The notes under the pieces were generated by a model that was not told where the DNA came from, made no database searches, and saw only the letters and a program-made list of their open reading frames with translations. A stretch of 64,000 nucleotides of DNA from positions 1,276,386-1,340,385 of the forward strand of contig NZ_FNJA01000001.1 of assembly GCF_900104385.1 (NCBI RefSeq), given 5' to 3'. The position numbers were made by a program, and so were the translations under genes. The DNA comes from Rhodoferax sp. OV413 (GTDB lineage Bacteria > Pseudomonadota > Gammaproteobacteria > Burkholderiales > Burkholderiaceae_C). Below, piece by piece: positions 9,761-20,275 of this stretch (within the stretch, counting starts at the first letter, position 1; every line of letters starts with the position of its first letter).

Positions 9761-10309
9761 ATGAATTTGCGCACCCCCATCAAGCACTGCAGAAACTGCG
9801 GCGCAGCCGTGGTTTACCGGATACCGGATGACGGCGACACCAAGCTACGCGCCATCTGCCCCGCCTGCCAGACCGTGCACTACGAAAACCCGATCAACGT
9901 GGTAGGCACCGTGCCCTACTGGGGTGACCGGGTGCTGCTGTGCAAGCGCAATATCGAGCCGCGTTTTGGCAAATGGACACTGCCGGCCGGCTTCATGGAG
10001 CTGGGCGAAAGCCCGGCCGAAGGCGCGGCCCGCGAGACCGTCGAGGAAGCCGGTGCCCAGTTCGAAATGGAAGAACTATTCACCGTGATGAGCGTTCTGC
10101 ACGTGGGCCAGGTGCATTTGTACTACCGCGCCCGGCTGCTCAGCGAGGTGTTCGACCCGGGCTTTGAAACCATTGAGGCCCGGTTGTTCACCGAGGCTGA
10201 GATACCGTGGGACGAAATCGCCTTTCGCACTGTTTCGCAGACCCTTCAGCACTATTTTGCCGACCGCCGTACCGGCCAGTTTGCCCTGCACCACGCCAGC
10301 ATCGTCTAG
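9761..10309 (+). CDS. Nudix hydrolase with N-terminal zinc ribbon
   Basis: 182 residues. Two CxxC pairs in the first 36 residues (HCRNCG and ICPACQ) form a zinc ribbon. The Nudix fold follows, with its box running from GFMELGESPAEG to ARETVEEAG, which carries the catalytic REtvEE glutamates. The layout resembles NADH pyrophosphatase-type and ADP-sugar Nudix enzymes, but the NudC-specific SQPWPFPxS motif is absent, so the substrate is open. The stop codon overlaps the stop of the convergent lytic transglycosylase gene. Confidence 0.8.
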   Translation: MNLRTPIKHCRNCGAAVVYRIPDDGDTKLRAICPACQTVHYENPINVVGTVPYWGDRVLLCKRNIEPRFGKWTLPAGFMELGESPAEGAARETVEEAGAQFEMEELFTVMSVLHVGQVHLYYRARLLSEVFDPGFETIEARLFTEAEIPWDEIAFRTVSQTLQHYFADRRTGQFALHHASIV

Positions 10310-10935
10310 GCTGGAACTATCCAGTTCTTGCGCGCGGCCAGCACCGCATCGGGGTACGGCGCCTTGCCGCGCGAGCCGTTGTAGCGGCCCAGGCCCAAGA
10401 ACAGGTCGCCATTCTCGCGGTCCAGGTAGTGGCGCAGTATCACGCAGCCAAAGCGCAGATTGGTCTGCATATGGAACAGCTTGCCCGGATCGCCATCGCC
10501 CAGCACCCGGGTCCAGAACGGCATCACCTGGGTATAGCCGCGCGCACCCACGCTGCTGACGGCAAATTTACGGAAGTTGCTCTCGACCTGAATCAGGCCC
10601 AGCACCAGCGAAGTGTCCAGGCCCGCACGCTTGCTCTCGTACCAGACGGTTTCCAGGAATTCCTTGCGCACCGGCCAATCCGGCTTTTTGGGCCTCAGGC
10701 GGTCGCTCATGGCACCCAGCCAGCGCAAATACGCCAGCCGCGCTTCAGTAGAGGAAAACTCGGGTACCGGTGGCGCGGCGTTGTGCACCGCTGAACTCAG
10801 GGCGCCGCGCACTGCATCGGCCAGCGGCTCCTCTACTTGGCCGCCGGCATGCGAGTACTCTACTTTTGATAGCACCCCCAGCAAACCAGCTGTGCGCAGA
10901 AGGGCTTTTCTTCTTGTAAAACTGCGCACCTCCAC
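10306..10935 (-). CDS. Lytic transglycosylase, SLT domain
   Basis: About 209 residues from the GTG at 10935. It cleaves peptidoglycan glycan strands in the periplasm. The N-terminus has twin-arginine-like and hydrophobic signal features (RSFTRRKALLRTAGLLGVL). The SLT domain follows, with catalytic Glu in LIQVESNFR, then GARGYTQVMPF and RYNGS. A longer TTG start at 10983 would overlap proS by 44 bp and lacks support. The gene sits 4 bp behind proS. The signal-peptide stretch appears to contain a degenerate copy of the dispersed repeat. Confidence 0.82.
   Translation of the reverse strand: MEVRSFTRRKALLRTAGLLGVLSKVEYSHAGGQVEEPLADAVRGALSSAVHNAAPPVPEFSSTEARLAYLRWLGAMSDRLRPKKPDWPVRKEFLETVWYESKRAGLDTSLVLGLIQVESNFRKFAVSSVGARGYTQVMPFWTRVLGDGDPGKLFHMQTNLRFGCVILRHYLDRENGDLFLGLGRYNGSRGKAPYPDAVLAARKNWIVPA
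10860..10905 (-). repeat. Probable degenerate two-hairpin repeat, copy B, inside the lytic transglycosylase gene
   Basis: On the minus strand the segment reads GCCCTTCTGCGC ... GGTGCTATCAAAAGTAG. This matches the family start (GCCTCTAGCGC) and second hairpin (GCTAT-A-rich-GTAGC), but the first hairpin has lost its second GCGC arm. It overlaps the signal-peptide codons. Treat as tentative. Confidence 0.35.
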
Positions 10936-10939
10936 GGCA

Positions 10940-12697
10940 TCAGGCTCCGGTGCTGGCCCCAAGGCGGGACTGCACAAAGGCAAACACCTCGGCCACCGCC
11001 ACCTTGGTTGCGGTGGCGTCGCGGCGGTGCTGGTATTCCACCTGGCCGTCTTTCAGGCCCTTGTCGCCCACGGTCACGCGGTGCGGCACGCCGATCAGCT
11101 CCCAGTCGGCAAACATGGCGCCTGGGCGCTCGCCCCGGTCGTCCAGGATCACGTCCACGCCTGCCGCCAGCAGTTCAGCGTACAACGTGTCCGCCGCCGC
11201 CTTGACATCCGGGCTGCGGTCCGGGCTGATGGGGCAGACCACCACCGTGAACGGTGCCAACGCATCCGGCCAGATGATGCCGCGCGCATCGTGGTTCTGC
11301 TCGATCGCGGCAGCCGGCAAGCGGGTGATGCCGATACCGTAGCAGCCCATTTCCATGAACTGCGGCTTGCCGTTCACGTCCAGGAAGGTGGCGTTCATCG
11401 CCCGGCTGTACTTGGTGCCCAGGTAGAACACATGGCCGATCTCGATACCGCGTTCGATGGCCAGCACGCCTTTGCCATCGGGCGATGGATCGCCTTCGAC
11501 GATGTTGCGCAGATCGGCGATCAGGTCGGGCTCGGGCAAGTCCCGACCCCAGTTGGCGCCGGTGTAGTGGTAGTCGGCCTCGTTGGCACCGCAGACCCAG
11601 TCGGACATGACTGCGACTTCGCGGTCCACCACCAACTTGACCGGCAGCTTGGTCTGCACCGGGCCCAGGTAGCCGGGCAGGCAGCCAAAATGCGCGTCGA
11701 TTTCTTCAATCGTGGCGAAACGGAAGCCGTTTTCCAGGCCGGGCACCTTGCCGACCTTGATTTCGTTCATCGAGTGGTCGCCGCGCAGCAGCAGCAGCCA
11801 GACTTGCGTCTTGATGACCTCGCCCTTCTCATTGGTCTGCTCGGTCGCCAACACCAGCGACTTCACCGAACTCTGCAGCGGCAGCTTCAGGTAGTCGGCC
11901 ACATCGGCGCAGGTGCTTTTGCCGGGCGTCAAGGTCTTGACCAGGGCTTGGCTAGCGTCTTTGCGTGGAGCCTGGGGCGCCAGCGCCTCGGCTTTTTCCA
12001 TGTTCGCCGCATAGTCGCTGTCCGGGCAGTAGACGATGGCGTCTTCGCCGGTCGCCGCAATCACCTGGAACTCTTCGCTCAGGTCGCCGCCAATCGCGCC
12101 GCTGTCGGCCGCCACGGCACGGTAGGTTAAGCCAAAGCGGTCGAAAATCTTGCGATAGGCCTGGGCCATCACTTGGTAGCTGGCCTTGGCAGCATCCTGG
12201 TCGCGGTCGAAGCTGTAGGCGTCCTTCATGGTGAACTCACGGCCGCGCATCAGGCCGAAGCGCGGGCGGCGCTCGTCGCGGAACTTGGTCTGGATCTGGT
12301 ACAGGTTCTTCGGCAGTTGCTTGTAGCTGCGGAATTCCTGCCGGGCAATGTCAGTCACCACTTCTTCGCTGGTCGGCTGTACCACGTAGTCGCGCTCATG
12401 GCGGTCCTTGATGCGCAGCAGCTCAGGGCCCATCTTGTCAAAGCGGCCAGTTTCTTGCCACAGCTCGGCTGGCTGCACTACAGGCATGGCCACTTCGATA
12501 GCGCCAGCGCGGTTCATTTCTTCGCGCACGATGGCTTCGACCTTGCGGATCACGCGCAAGCCCATCGGCATATAACTATAGATGCCGGCGCCCAGCTTCT
12601 TGATCATGCCCGCCCGCGTCATGAGCTGGTGGCTGACCACCTCAGCATCGGATGGCGCTTCTTTGAGCGTGGAGATGAGGAACTGGGAGGCTTTCAT
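10940..12697 (-). CDS. proS: Prolyl-tRNA synthetase
   Basis: 585 residues, bacterial-type class II ProRS. It starts [19 protein letters not shown]. Class II motif 2 is around [17 protein letters not shown]. The insertion (editing, YbaK-like) domain occupies about 225-390 ([12 protein letters not shown] and similar), followed by GCYGIGITR (motif 3) and the anticodon-binding domain ([17 protein letters not shown]). It is divergent from rppH across about 100 bp. Confidence 0.95.
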   Translation of the reverse strand: MKASQFLISTLKEAPSDAEVVSHQLMTRAGMIKKLGAGIYSYMPMGLRVIRKVEAIVREEMNRAGAIEVAMPVVQPAELWQETGRFDKMGPELLRIKDRHERDYVVQPTSEEVVTDIARQEFRSYKQLPKNLYQIQTKFRDERRPRFGLMRGREFTMKDAYSFDRDQDAAKASYQVMAQAYRKIFDRFGLTYRAVAADSGAIGGDLSEEFQVIAATGEDAIVYCPDSDYAANMEKAEALAPQAPRKDASQALVKTLTPGKSTCADVADYLKLPLQSSVKSLVLATEQTNEKGEVIKTQVWLLLLRGDHSMNEIKVGKVPGLENGFRFATIEEIDAHFGCLPGYLGPVQTKLPVKLVVDREVAVMSDWVCGANEADYHYTGANWGRDLPEPDLIADLRNIVEGDPSPDGKGVLAIERGIEIGHVFYLGTKYSRAMNATFLDVNGKPQFMEMGCYGIGITRLPAAAIEQNHDARGIIWPDALAPFTVVVCPISPDRSPDVKAAADTLYAELLAAGVDVILDDRGERPGAMFADWELIGVPHRVTVGDKGLKDGQVEYQHRRDATATKVAVAEVFAFVQSRLGASTGA

Positions 12698-12742
12698 GGG
12701 CTAATTTATGTACAAGTGGGTTCGGGAAACAGGCTGCGCCGC

Positions 12743-12770
12743 TTGATACACAGGCCACGCTGTGCATAAT
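12743..12770 (+). promoter_or_regulatory. Sigma-70-type promoter for rppH
   Basis: TTGATA at 12743-12748 and CATAAT at 12765-12770 are separated by 16 bp, ending 29 bp before the rppH ATG. The boxes match the consensus in 5 of 6 and 5 of 6 positions. Seen by eye only. Confidence 0.5.
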
Positions 12771-12799
12771 GGACTCAGTTTAAAAATTGGGGTTTGATT

Positions 12800-13429
12800 A
12801 TGCTTGACCGCGAAGGCTTTAGGCCTAACGTCGGCATCATCTTGCTCAACCAGAGAAATCAGGTATTTTGGGGCAAACGCATTCGTACCCATTCCTGGCA
12901 GTTTCCACAAGGTGGCATTGACCGTGGCGAAACGCCCGAGCAAGCCATGTTCCGGGAGCTGCACGAGGAAGTAGGACTACATCCTGAGCATGTACGCGTT
13001 GTGGCCCGCACCCGTGACTGGTTGCGCTACGAGGTGCCAGACCGCTTCATCCGCAGGGATGCACGCGGTCATTACAAGGGCCAGAAACAGATCTGGTACT
13101 TGCTGCAACTGGTCGGTCACGACTGGGATTTGAATCTGCGCGCCACCACCCACCCGGAGTTCGACGCCTGGCGTTGGAACGACTATTGGGTGCCGCTGGA
13201 CGTGGTGGTGGAATTCAAGCGCGGCGTCTATGAAATGGCGCTCACCGAATTGGCCCGCTTTCTGCCGCGCCAGGATTACCGCAACCGTTTCTTGCGCAGC
13301 AGCATGCGTGGGCGTGAGGGCGAGCATCTCGACGGAAATTGTGATGCCGCCCAGGGCGCGCATTTCGAGCTGCCGCCTGGTGCCACGTTTGACCCGGACC
13401 CTCAGCTCAGCCACCCTGCTGCAAATTGA
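12800..13429 (+). CDS. rppH: RNA pyrophosphohydrolase RppH (Nudix)
   Basis: 209 residues. It removes pyrophosphate from mRNA 5' ends to start RNase E decay. It starts [15 protein letters not shown], and the Nudix box [20 protein letters not shown] is intact near residues 38-57. The core ends at about 160 and a polar tail of about 45 residues follows, as in other Burkholderiales RppH. ATG 12800 is preferred over a TTG two codons upstream. It is divergent from proS. Confidence 0.93.
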   Translation: MLDREGFRPNVGIILLNQRNQVFWGKRIRTHSWQFPQGGIDRGETPEQAMFRELHEEVGLHPEHVRVVARTRDWLRYEVPDRFIRRDARGHYKGQKQIWYLLQLVGHDWDLNLRATTHPEFDAWRWNDYWVPLDVVVEFKRGVYEMALTELARFLPRQDYRNRFLRSSMRGREGEHLDGNCDAAQGAHFELPPGATFDPDPQLSHPAAN

Positions 13430-13466
13430 GCATAGCGGGCGCCCTGTGCACTCGCCCTTAGCCCTG

Positions 13467-14630
13467 CTACCGCGACAAGACCAGATTGTCGCGGTGCACC
13501 ATCTCCGCTTCGGCCACGTAACCCAGCAGGTTTTCGATCTCGCTGGACGGCTTGCGGCACAGCAAGCGGGCTTCTGCGCTCGCGTAGTTCGCCAGGCCTC
13601 GGCCAATGGCCACGCCGGTGGCATCGCGGATGGCGATCACATCGCCGCGCGAAAAATCACCCTCAACCTGTGTCATGCCAATAGGCAGCAGGCTTTTGCC
13701 GCCATCGCGCACCTTGGCAGCGGCACCGGCATCTACGGTCACGGCGCCACGCAATTGCAGATGGTCGGCCATCCACTGTTTGCGGGCCTGGGTTTTCTGG
13801 GTTTGTGCCACCAGCAAGGTGCCGATAGCTTCACCGCGCGACAAGCGCACCAGGGCGTCGGGCTCACGGCCCCAGGCGATCACGGTGGACGCACCCGAGC
13901 CCGCAGCCCGCTTGGCGGCCAGGATCTTGGTGATCATGCCGCCGCGCCCCAGGCTAGAGCCCGCACCGCCGGCCATGGCTTCCAGTGCCGGATCGCCTGC
14001 ATGGGCTTCGTGCACAAAGGTCGCCGTCGCATCCTTGCGCGGGTCAGCAGTGAACAAGCCCTTCTGGTCGGTCAGGATCACCAGCGCATCTGCTTCGACC
14101 AAATTGGCCACCAGCGCACCTAGGGTGTCGTTATCACCAAACTTGATTTCGTCGTTGACGACGGTGTCGTTCTCGTTGATCACCGGCACCACGCCGTGCT
14201 GCAGGAGGGTCAGCAAGGTGGAGCGGGCGTTGAGGTAGCGTTCACGGTCGGCCAGGTCGGCATGGGTCAGCAAAACCTGGGCGCTGCCCAGGCCGTTTTC
14301 ACGCAGCTTGGTTTCGTACATCTGGGCCAGCCCCATTTGGCCCACGGCGGCTGCGGCCTGCAACTCGTGCACGGCGCGTGGCCGGGTGGTCCAGCCCAGG
14401 CGCTTCATGCCCTCGGCGATGGCGCCGCTGGACACCATGATGACCTCGCGGGGACGCAAAGCCTGGCTGGAATCCTCCAGACCTTTGACCAGTACCGCCA
14501 GCTGGCGGCACCATTCGCCGATGGCCTCTTCGTCCAGCCCTCGGCCCTCGTTGGTGACCAAGCTGGAGCCTACTTTGACCACGATGCGCCGGGCATCCCG
14601 CAATACCGTTGAAGCAAAAATTTGAGTCAT
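13467..14630 (-). CDS. proB: Glutamate 5-kinase
   Basis: 387 residues. It phosphorylates glutamate as the first step of proline synthesis. The N-terminal amino-acid-kinase domain contains VVKVGSSLV (about 18-26), NENDTV and GTGGM-like [11 protein letters not shown]-terminal PUA domain runs from about 285 ([11 protein letters not shown] onward). It follows obgE in the rplU-rpmA-obgE-proB order usual for betaproteobacteria. Two-hairpin repeat copy C lies between obgE and proB. Confidence 0.95.
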   Translation of the reverse strand: MTQIFASTVLRDARRIVVKVGSSLVTNEGRGLDEEAIGEWCRQLAVLVKGLEDSSQALRPREVIMVSSGAIAEGMKRLGWTTRPRAVHELQAAAAVGQMGLAQMYETKLRENGLGSAQVLLTHADLADRERYLNARSTLLTLLQHGVVPVINENDTVVNDEIKFGDNDTLGALVANLVEADALVILTDQKGLFTADPRKDATATFVHEAHAGDPALEAMAGGAGSSLGRGGMITKILAAKRAAGSGASTVIAWGREPDALVRLSRGEAIGTLLVAQTQKTQARKQWMADHLQLRGAVTVDAGAAAKVRDGGKSLLPIGMTQVEGDFSRGDVIAIRDATGVAIGRGLANYASAEARLLCRKPSSEIENLLGYVAEAEMVHRDNLVLSR

Positions 14631-14633
14631 TTA

Positions 14634-14682
14634 GGCCTGTGGCGCTTATTCAATAAGCGCAAGCAGCTATTATTTATGTAGC
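14634..14682 (+). repeat. Two-hairpin dispersed repeat, copy C, between obgE and proB
   Basis: The first hairpin is a perfect palindrome, GCGCTTATT-C-AATAAGCGC (14642-14660). The second is GCTAT-TATTTAT-GTAGC (14666-14682). It lies 1 bp from the obgE stop and 4 bp from the proB start, so it would be transcribed in the obgE-proB message. Confidence 0.8.
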
Positions 14683-14683
14683 A

Positions 14684-16167
<1,484 letters not shown>

Positions 16168-16179
16168 GACCTGTGCCCG

Positions 16180-16491
16180 TTATGCTGCAATAGCGCCGAT
16201 TTGCAGTTCGGTGAACTGCTGACGGTGCCCTTGGCGTTTCATGTAGTGCTTACGACGGCGCATTTTGAAAATGCCCACTTTGTCGTGCTTGCCGTGAGCC
16301 ACTACCGTGACCGTAACCGTTGCGCCGGAAACCAAGGGGGTGCCGACCTTGATCTCGCTGCCGTTGCCGACTGCCAGAACTTGATCAAACACGATCTCTT
16401 GGCCTACGTCCGCAGCAATCTGTTCTACTTTAATTTTTTCACCGGAAGCAACACGATACTGTTTGCCACCGGTTTTTATGACCGCGTACAT
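16180..16491 (-). CDS. rplU: 50S ribosomal protein L21
   Basis: 103 residues from the internal ATG at 16491 ([14 protein letters not shown]), the universal L21 start. An in-frame ATG 15 bp upstream is not used in the family. The C-terminus carries the [17 protein letters not shown]-binding stretch. First gene of rplU-rpmA. Confidence 0.96.
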   Translation of the reverse strand: MYAVIKTGGKQYRVASGEKIKVEQIAADVGQEIVFDQVLAVGNGSEIKVGTPLVSGATVTVTVVAHGKHDKVGIFKMRRRKHYMKRQGHRQQFTELQIGAIAA

Positions 16492-16539
16492 ACTTGACCT
16501 CTTCACTAATTCTGTAGACGAATTTCCACAGAGCCCTAG

Positions 16540-16548
16540 ATTCTAGCA
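16540..16548 (-). promoter_or_regulatory. Extended -10 promoter of rplU-rpmA
   Basis: On the minus strand TGCTAGAAT forms an extended -10 element about 49 bp upstream of the rplU start. The -35 region is weak. The divergent ispB side has a TATAAT at 16611-16616, 23 bp before its start codon. Confidence 0.4.
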
Positions 16549-16639
16549 TTGTCTTGCACGCACCGCCAGCCACTTGGTTTTAAGCCGGCAATGCGGGGTG
16601 GCGAACTTCTTATAATTACGCAACTACCTGCTATCTATT

Positions 16640-17623
16640 TTGTCCGCCAACTCTTCCCGCACCGCTGCCGCCCTCGCCCTCATTGCCGATGACATGCGCG
16701 AGGTAGACCTTGTTATTGCACAGCGACTGGCATCCGGCGTGCCCCTGGTCGGTACTGTGTCGCAATACATCATTTCCGCCGGCGGCAAACGCTTGCGACC
16801 CGCCATCTTATTGCTGATGTGTGGCGCATTGGGCTACCGCGACGCGCAGCGCTTCAATATGGCCGCCGTGGTGGAATTCATCCACACAGCCACCCTATTG
16901 CATGACGATGTAGTGGACGAATCCACGCTGCGCCGCGGCCGCGCCACAGCCAACGAAGCATTTGGCAACCCGGCCAGCGTCCTGGTGGGTGACTTCCTGT
17001 ACTCGCGTGCATTCCAGATGATGGTGGACGCCAAAGACATGCGCATCATGCAGATCCTGGCCGATGCGACCAATGTGATCGCTGAAGGCGAAGTCATGCA
17101 GCTGGTCAATATGCACGATGCGTCGCTCGATGAAGCCGCCTATCTGCGCGTGATCCGCTCCAAGACCGCCAAGCTGTTTGAAGCCAGCGCCCGGCTGGCT
17201 GCCATCCTGTCCCATAGTTCCCCCGAAATCGAGCAAGCCTGTGCCGACTACGGCCAAGCGCTGGGCACCGCCTTCCAGGTGATTGACGACGTGCTCGACT
17301 ACGACGGCGATGCCGCCGAAATGGGTAAAAACCTGGGCGACGACCTGCGCGAAGGCAAAGCCACCTTGCCCTTGATTGCCGCCATGCAGCGCGGTACCCC
17401 AGAGCAGTGCGCCTTGATCCGCAATGCGATTGAGAACGGTGAAACCGAGCGCCTGGACGACATCATTGCCATCGTCAAAAGCACCGGTGCTTTGGACGTG
17501 ACCCGACAGGCTGCGGCCGTGGAAGCGCGGCGCGCAGTGGCCGCCACGCAGCACTTCCAGCCCAATCCCTATACAGAGGGATTGCTACAATTGGCAGCCC
17601 AATTATTGGAGCGCCGTTCTTAA
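16640..17623 (+). CDS. ispB: Polyprenyl (octaprenyl) diphosphate synthase
   Basis: 327 residues from a TTG start. It makes the ubiquinone side chain by chain elongation. The first Asp-rich motif is DDVVD at 89-93 and the second is DDVLDYDGD near 218. GGKRLRP at 49-55 binds isopentenyl diphosphate. The TTG gives an N-terminus similar to homologues; the next ATG (residue 19) would cut into the conserved helix. It is divergent from rplU, with TATAAT at 16611-16616. Confidence 0.9.
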   Translation: MSANSSRTAAALALIADDMREVDLVIAQRLASGVPLVGTVSQYIISAGGKRLRPAILLLMCGALGYRDAQRFNMAAVVEFIHTATLLHDDVVDESTLRRGRATANEAFGNPASVLVGDFLYSRAFQMMVDAKDMRIMQILADATNVIAEGEVMQLVNMHDASLDEAAYLRVIRSKTAKLFEASARLAAILSHSSPEIEQACADYGQALGTAFQVIDDVLDYDGDAAEMGKNLGDDLREGKATLPLIAAMQRGTPEQCALIRNAIENGETERLDDIIAIVKSTGALDVTRQAAAVEARRAVAATQHFQPNPYTEGLLQLAAQLLERRS

Positions 17624-17639
17624 GCTAATGGCTTTCAAA

Positions 17640-17716
17640 CGGGGTGTAGCTTAGTCAGGTAAAGCGCTACGTTCGGGACGTAGAGACCGGAGGTTCGAAT
17701 CCTCTCACCCCGACCA
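17640..17716 (+). tRNA. tRNA-Pro (anticodon CGG)
   Basis: 77 nt including an encoded CCA. The acceptor stem is CGGGGTG/CACCCCG. The D-arm is GCTTAGTCAGGTAAAGC, the anticodon stem CTACG/CGTAG with loop TTCGGGA (anticodon CGG, reading CCG), and the T-arm GGAGG TTCGAAT CCTCT. It lies 16 bp after the ispB stop. Confidence 0.97.
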
Positions 17717-17759
17717 AATTTCGATGGTGAGCACTTCGTGTGCTGCCCTCCAAATGCGG

Positions 17760-18476
17760 TCACCCCCACCACCGAAACAGCAACGGCATCAGCACGGATG
17801 ACAGCACCGCCTGCATCCCCAGCGCGATACCCGCATACGCCCCGGCATCTGGATGTACTTGCAAGGCTCTGGCCGCGCCAATGCCGTGCGAGGCCGTGCC
17901 CAAGGCAAAGCCGCGTACCGCCCAGGAATCTATCTTCAGCAGATTGAACAGGTACTTGCCCGACAAGGCACCGACCAGCCCTGTCAGTACGGCAAACACG
18001 GCGGCCAATGCCGGCACCCCGCCCAAACGCTCAGCGATGCCCATGGCGACGGGCGCGGTGACAGACTTGGGTGCTAGCGAGCGCAGTACCTCGTCAGGCA
18101 GTCCCAGTGCCCAAGCGATGGCCACAGCGCTGGTGGCCGCAGCCAGGCCGCCCGCCAGTACGGCCAGAGTCAGTGCCACTCCCCGTTGGCGCACTTCGGC
18201 GCGCCGCAGCCACAGCGGCCAGGCTAGCGCCACCACCGCCGGCCCCAGCAGCACGTGCACAAACTGGGCTCCCGCAAAATAAGACGGATACGGCGTGTGG
18301 GTCCACACCAGCAAACCTCCCAGCACAACCACCGACCACAGCACCGGATTCGCCCAAGGCGCACGCTGGACCCTCTCGTACACCGCCTGGACGGCTACAT
18401 AAGTTAGTAAGGTGGCCGTCAAGCCAAATAGCGGCGTGGCCGACAGATAGACCCATAATTGCACAAAGTCAGTCAT
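17760..18476 (-). CDS. lrgB: LrgB/CidB-family membrane protein
   Basis: 238 residues, hydrophobic, with about six to seven membrane segments. The conserved region near the C-terminus reads GTASHGIGAARAL, typical of LrgB. The LrgA/LrgB pair is known as a holin/antiholin-like modulator of murein hydrolase activity, and also as a pyruvate or glycolate transporter in some organisms. It overlaps lrgA by 8 bp. It is downstream of the regulator gene on the same strand. Confidence 0.88.
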   Translation of the reverse strand: MTDFVQLWVYLSATPLFGLTATLLTYVAVQAVYERVQRAPWANPVLWSVVVLGGLLVWTHTPYPSYFAGAQFVHVLLGPAVVALAWPLWLRRAEVRQRGVALTLAVLAGGLAAATSAVAIAWALGLPDEVLRSLAPKSVTAPVAMGIAERLGGVPALAAVFAVLTGLVGALSGKYLFNLLKIDSWAVRGFALGTASHGIGAARALQVHPDAGAYAGIALGMQAVLSSVLMPLLFRWWG

Positions 18477-18834
18477 GCGGACCCTTCTGCAAGGCTTGCT
18501 TGCGCAGCAGCGCCTGCAGTACCCAGGCGGTTACCGCCAGGCCGATCCAGGTGGACAGCACAATCACCACCAGCAGCTGTAAGCCATACTGGGACACCAG
18601 TTGCAGATGGGTCACGACACCCACGCCGACCGGCACAAACAGCAGGGACAGATGGGCAAGCAGCAATTCAGCCATGGCCGACACAGGCTCGCGCACCCAA
18701 GTCCATCGCAAAGCAGGCAACAGCAGCACCAAGCCCACCACCGGGCCTGGAAACGGCAATCCGAACAGGCGCGTCACGCTCTCGCCCGCCGCCTGCAACA
18801 GCAGCAGAAATGCCAAGCCACGCAATGCCATCAT
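18469..18834 (-). CDS. lrgA: LrgA/CidA-family membrane protein
   Basis: 121 residues from the ATG at 18834, which follows a strong GGGGAGGA site by 6 nt; the frame is open further upstream only through a TTG. Four membrane helices are visible, with PFPGPVVGLVLLL near residue 27 and LLFVPVGVGVVTHL near 65 as in LrgA. It pairs with lrgB and lies 89 bp behind the VpsR-like regulator. Confidence 0.85.
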   Translation of the reverse strand: MMALRGLAFLLLLQAAGESVTRLFGLPFPGPVVGLVLLLPALRWTWVREPVSAMAELLLAHLSLLFVPVGVGVVTHLQLVSQYGLQLLVVIVLSTWIGLAVTAWVLQALLRKQALQKGPHD

Positions 18835-18923
18835 GGATATCCTCCCCGGGGTGTTGCCACAGTCCACCCAGCATAGCGGCAAAGCAGCGGCCCAAGACAG
18901 TGGGGGGTAACGGAAAGACGGCG

Positions 18924-20264
18924 CTATTCAGCGCACTGGACGATGCTGTGCTTGTCCATCAGGCGGTACAAGGTCATGCGGGATATACCCAGCTCGCGTG
19001 CGGCCAAGGTCACGTTGCGGCCTACGCGGGTCAGGGTCAGGCAGATCGCATCGCGCTCGGCCAGGGTACGGGCGGCATCCAGTCCCAGCACCTCGATTCT
19101 TTCTGCCGCCTGCAAGCCTAGGTCCGCAGGGCAGATCAGTCGCTGGTCGGCCATCACGACTGCGCGCCGCACCCGGTTGTGCAGTTCGCGCACATTGCCT
19201 GGCCAGTTGTGCGCCAGCATCGCCGCGATCGCTTGCCGACGGAAGCCTTCGACCCGGGTATTGCCCTCGCCGATGCAGCAGCGCAGAAAATGCTCGGCCA
19301 GCACCGGCACGTCCTCCATGCGGCTGCGCAGCGGCGGCACCTCGATGGGCAGCACGTTTAGCCGGTAATACAGGTCTTCGCGGAAACGCCCCTTGGCCAC
19401 GGCTTCAGCCAGGTCGACGTGGGACGCAGCCACCACCCGCACATCCACCGCCAAGCTGCGCACGGCGCCCACACGCGTGATGGTCTTTTCCTGCAGAAAG
19501 CGCAGCAGACTGGTTTGCAGCTCCAGCGGCAGGTCGCCAATTTCATCCAGAAAAATGGTGCCATTGTTGGCCGCTTCGATGAAGCCGTTGCGCTGGGACG
19601 AGGCCCCGGTAAAAGCGCCGCGCTCATGACCAAACAGCTCCGAATGGATCAACGAAGGCGAGATGGCGCCGCAATTGACCGCAATGAACGGCCCATCCGA
19701 CCGGCGTGAATAGCGGTGGATGGCTTGCGCCGCCAACTCCTTGCCACTGCCACTTTCCCCGGCTATCAACACCGGGGCGGCCGTGACAGCCACTTTGCGT
19801 ATCTGCTGGCGCAAATGCTTGATGGCCGAACCACGCCCCACCATGCCCAGCGCGCCCGCTTCATGCTCTTGGGCGTAATAGCGTTGTCGCAAGGTGGCGC
19901 GCCGCGCCGCATGCTCGAGGAACAGTGCCAGCGCCGGCCAATCCAGCGGCAAAGTCTGGTAACCAAAGAAGAAACCCAGTATCAGCTCCCGGAACTCCGA
20001 CTTCTCCAGGGCCTGGCTATCGCACACCGCCACCCACTCCGACCCCTTGGACGCTTTGACGCAAGCCTCCAACGCGCCGTCGGGCACGGGGTGCCCCGCC
20101 CCCAGCACCAGCAGGCTCACCGGAAAATGCCGATGGGACTGGATACGCCCGGCCGCCAATAGGTCGGAGACCTGTTCGACCTCCCAGCCTGCGGCACGCA
20201 GATGGGACGCAACCGCGCCTGCATCGTCACCCAGACCCACGCACAGGATGTTTCGAACCGCCAT
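18924..20264 (-). CDS. VpsR-like sigma-54 enhancer-binding regulator
   Basis: About 446 residues. The N-terminal 130 residues (MAVRNILCVGLGDD onward) are a receiver-like domain without an obvious phosphoacceptor pocket, as in VpsR. The AAA+ domain has Walker A GESGSGKE (about 169-176), an intact GAFTGA loop (216-221) that contacts sigma-54, and Walker B TIFLDEIGDL (236-245). A Fis-type helix-turn-helix is at the C-terminus (LAARELGISRMTLYRLM). A TTG at 20279 overlapping the upstream stop is an alternative start. It is co-directional with, and 11 bp behind, the outer-membrane protein gene. VpsR family members control biofilm matrix genes. Confidence 0.83.
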   Translation of the reverse strand: MAVRNILCVGLGDDAGAVASHLRAAGWEVEQVSDLLAAGRIQSHRHFPVSLLVLGAGHPVPDGALEACVKASKGSEWVAVCDSQALEKSEFRELILGFFFGYQTLPLDWPALALFLEHAARRATLRQRYYAQEHEAGALGMVGRGSAIKHLRQQIRKVAVTAAPVLIAGESGSGKELAAQAIHRYSRRSDGPFIAVNCGAISPSLIHSELFGHERGAFTGASSQRNGFIEAANNGTIFLDEIGDLPLELQTSLLRFLQEKTITRVGAVRSLAVDVRVVAASHVDLAEAVAKGRFREDLYYRLNVLPIEVPPLRSRMEDVPVLAEHFLRCCIGEGNTRVEGFRRQAIAAMLAHNWPGNVRELHNRVRRAVVMADQRLICPADLGLQAAERIEVLGLDAARTLAERDAICLTLTRVGRNVTLAARELGISRMTLYRLMDKHSIVQCAE

Positions 20265-20275
20265 GGTGAGACCTG

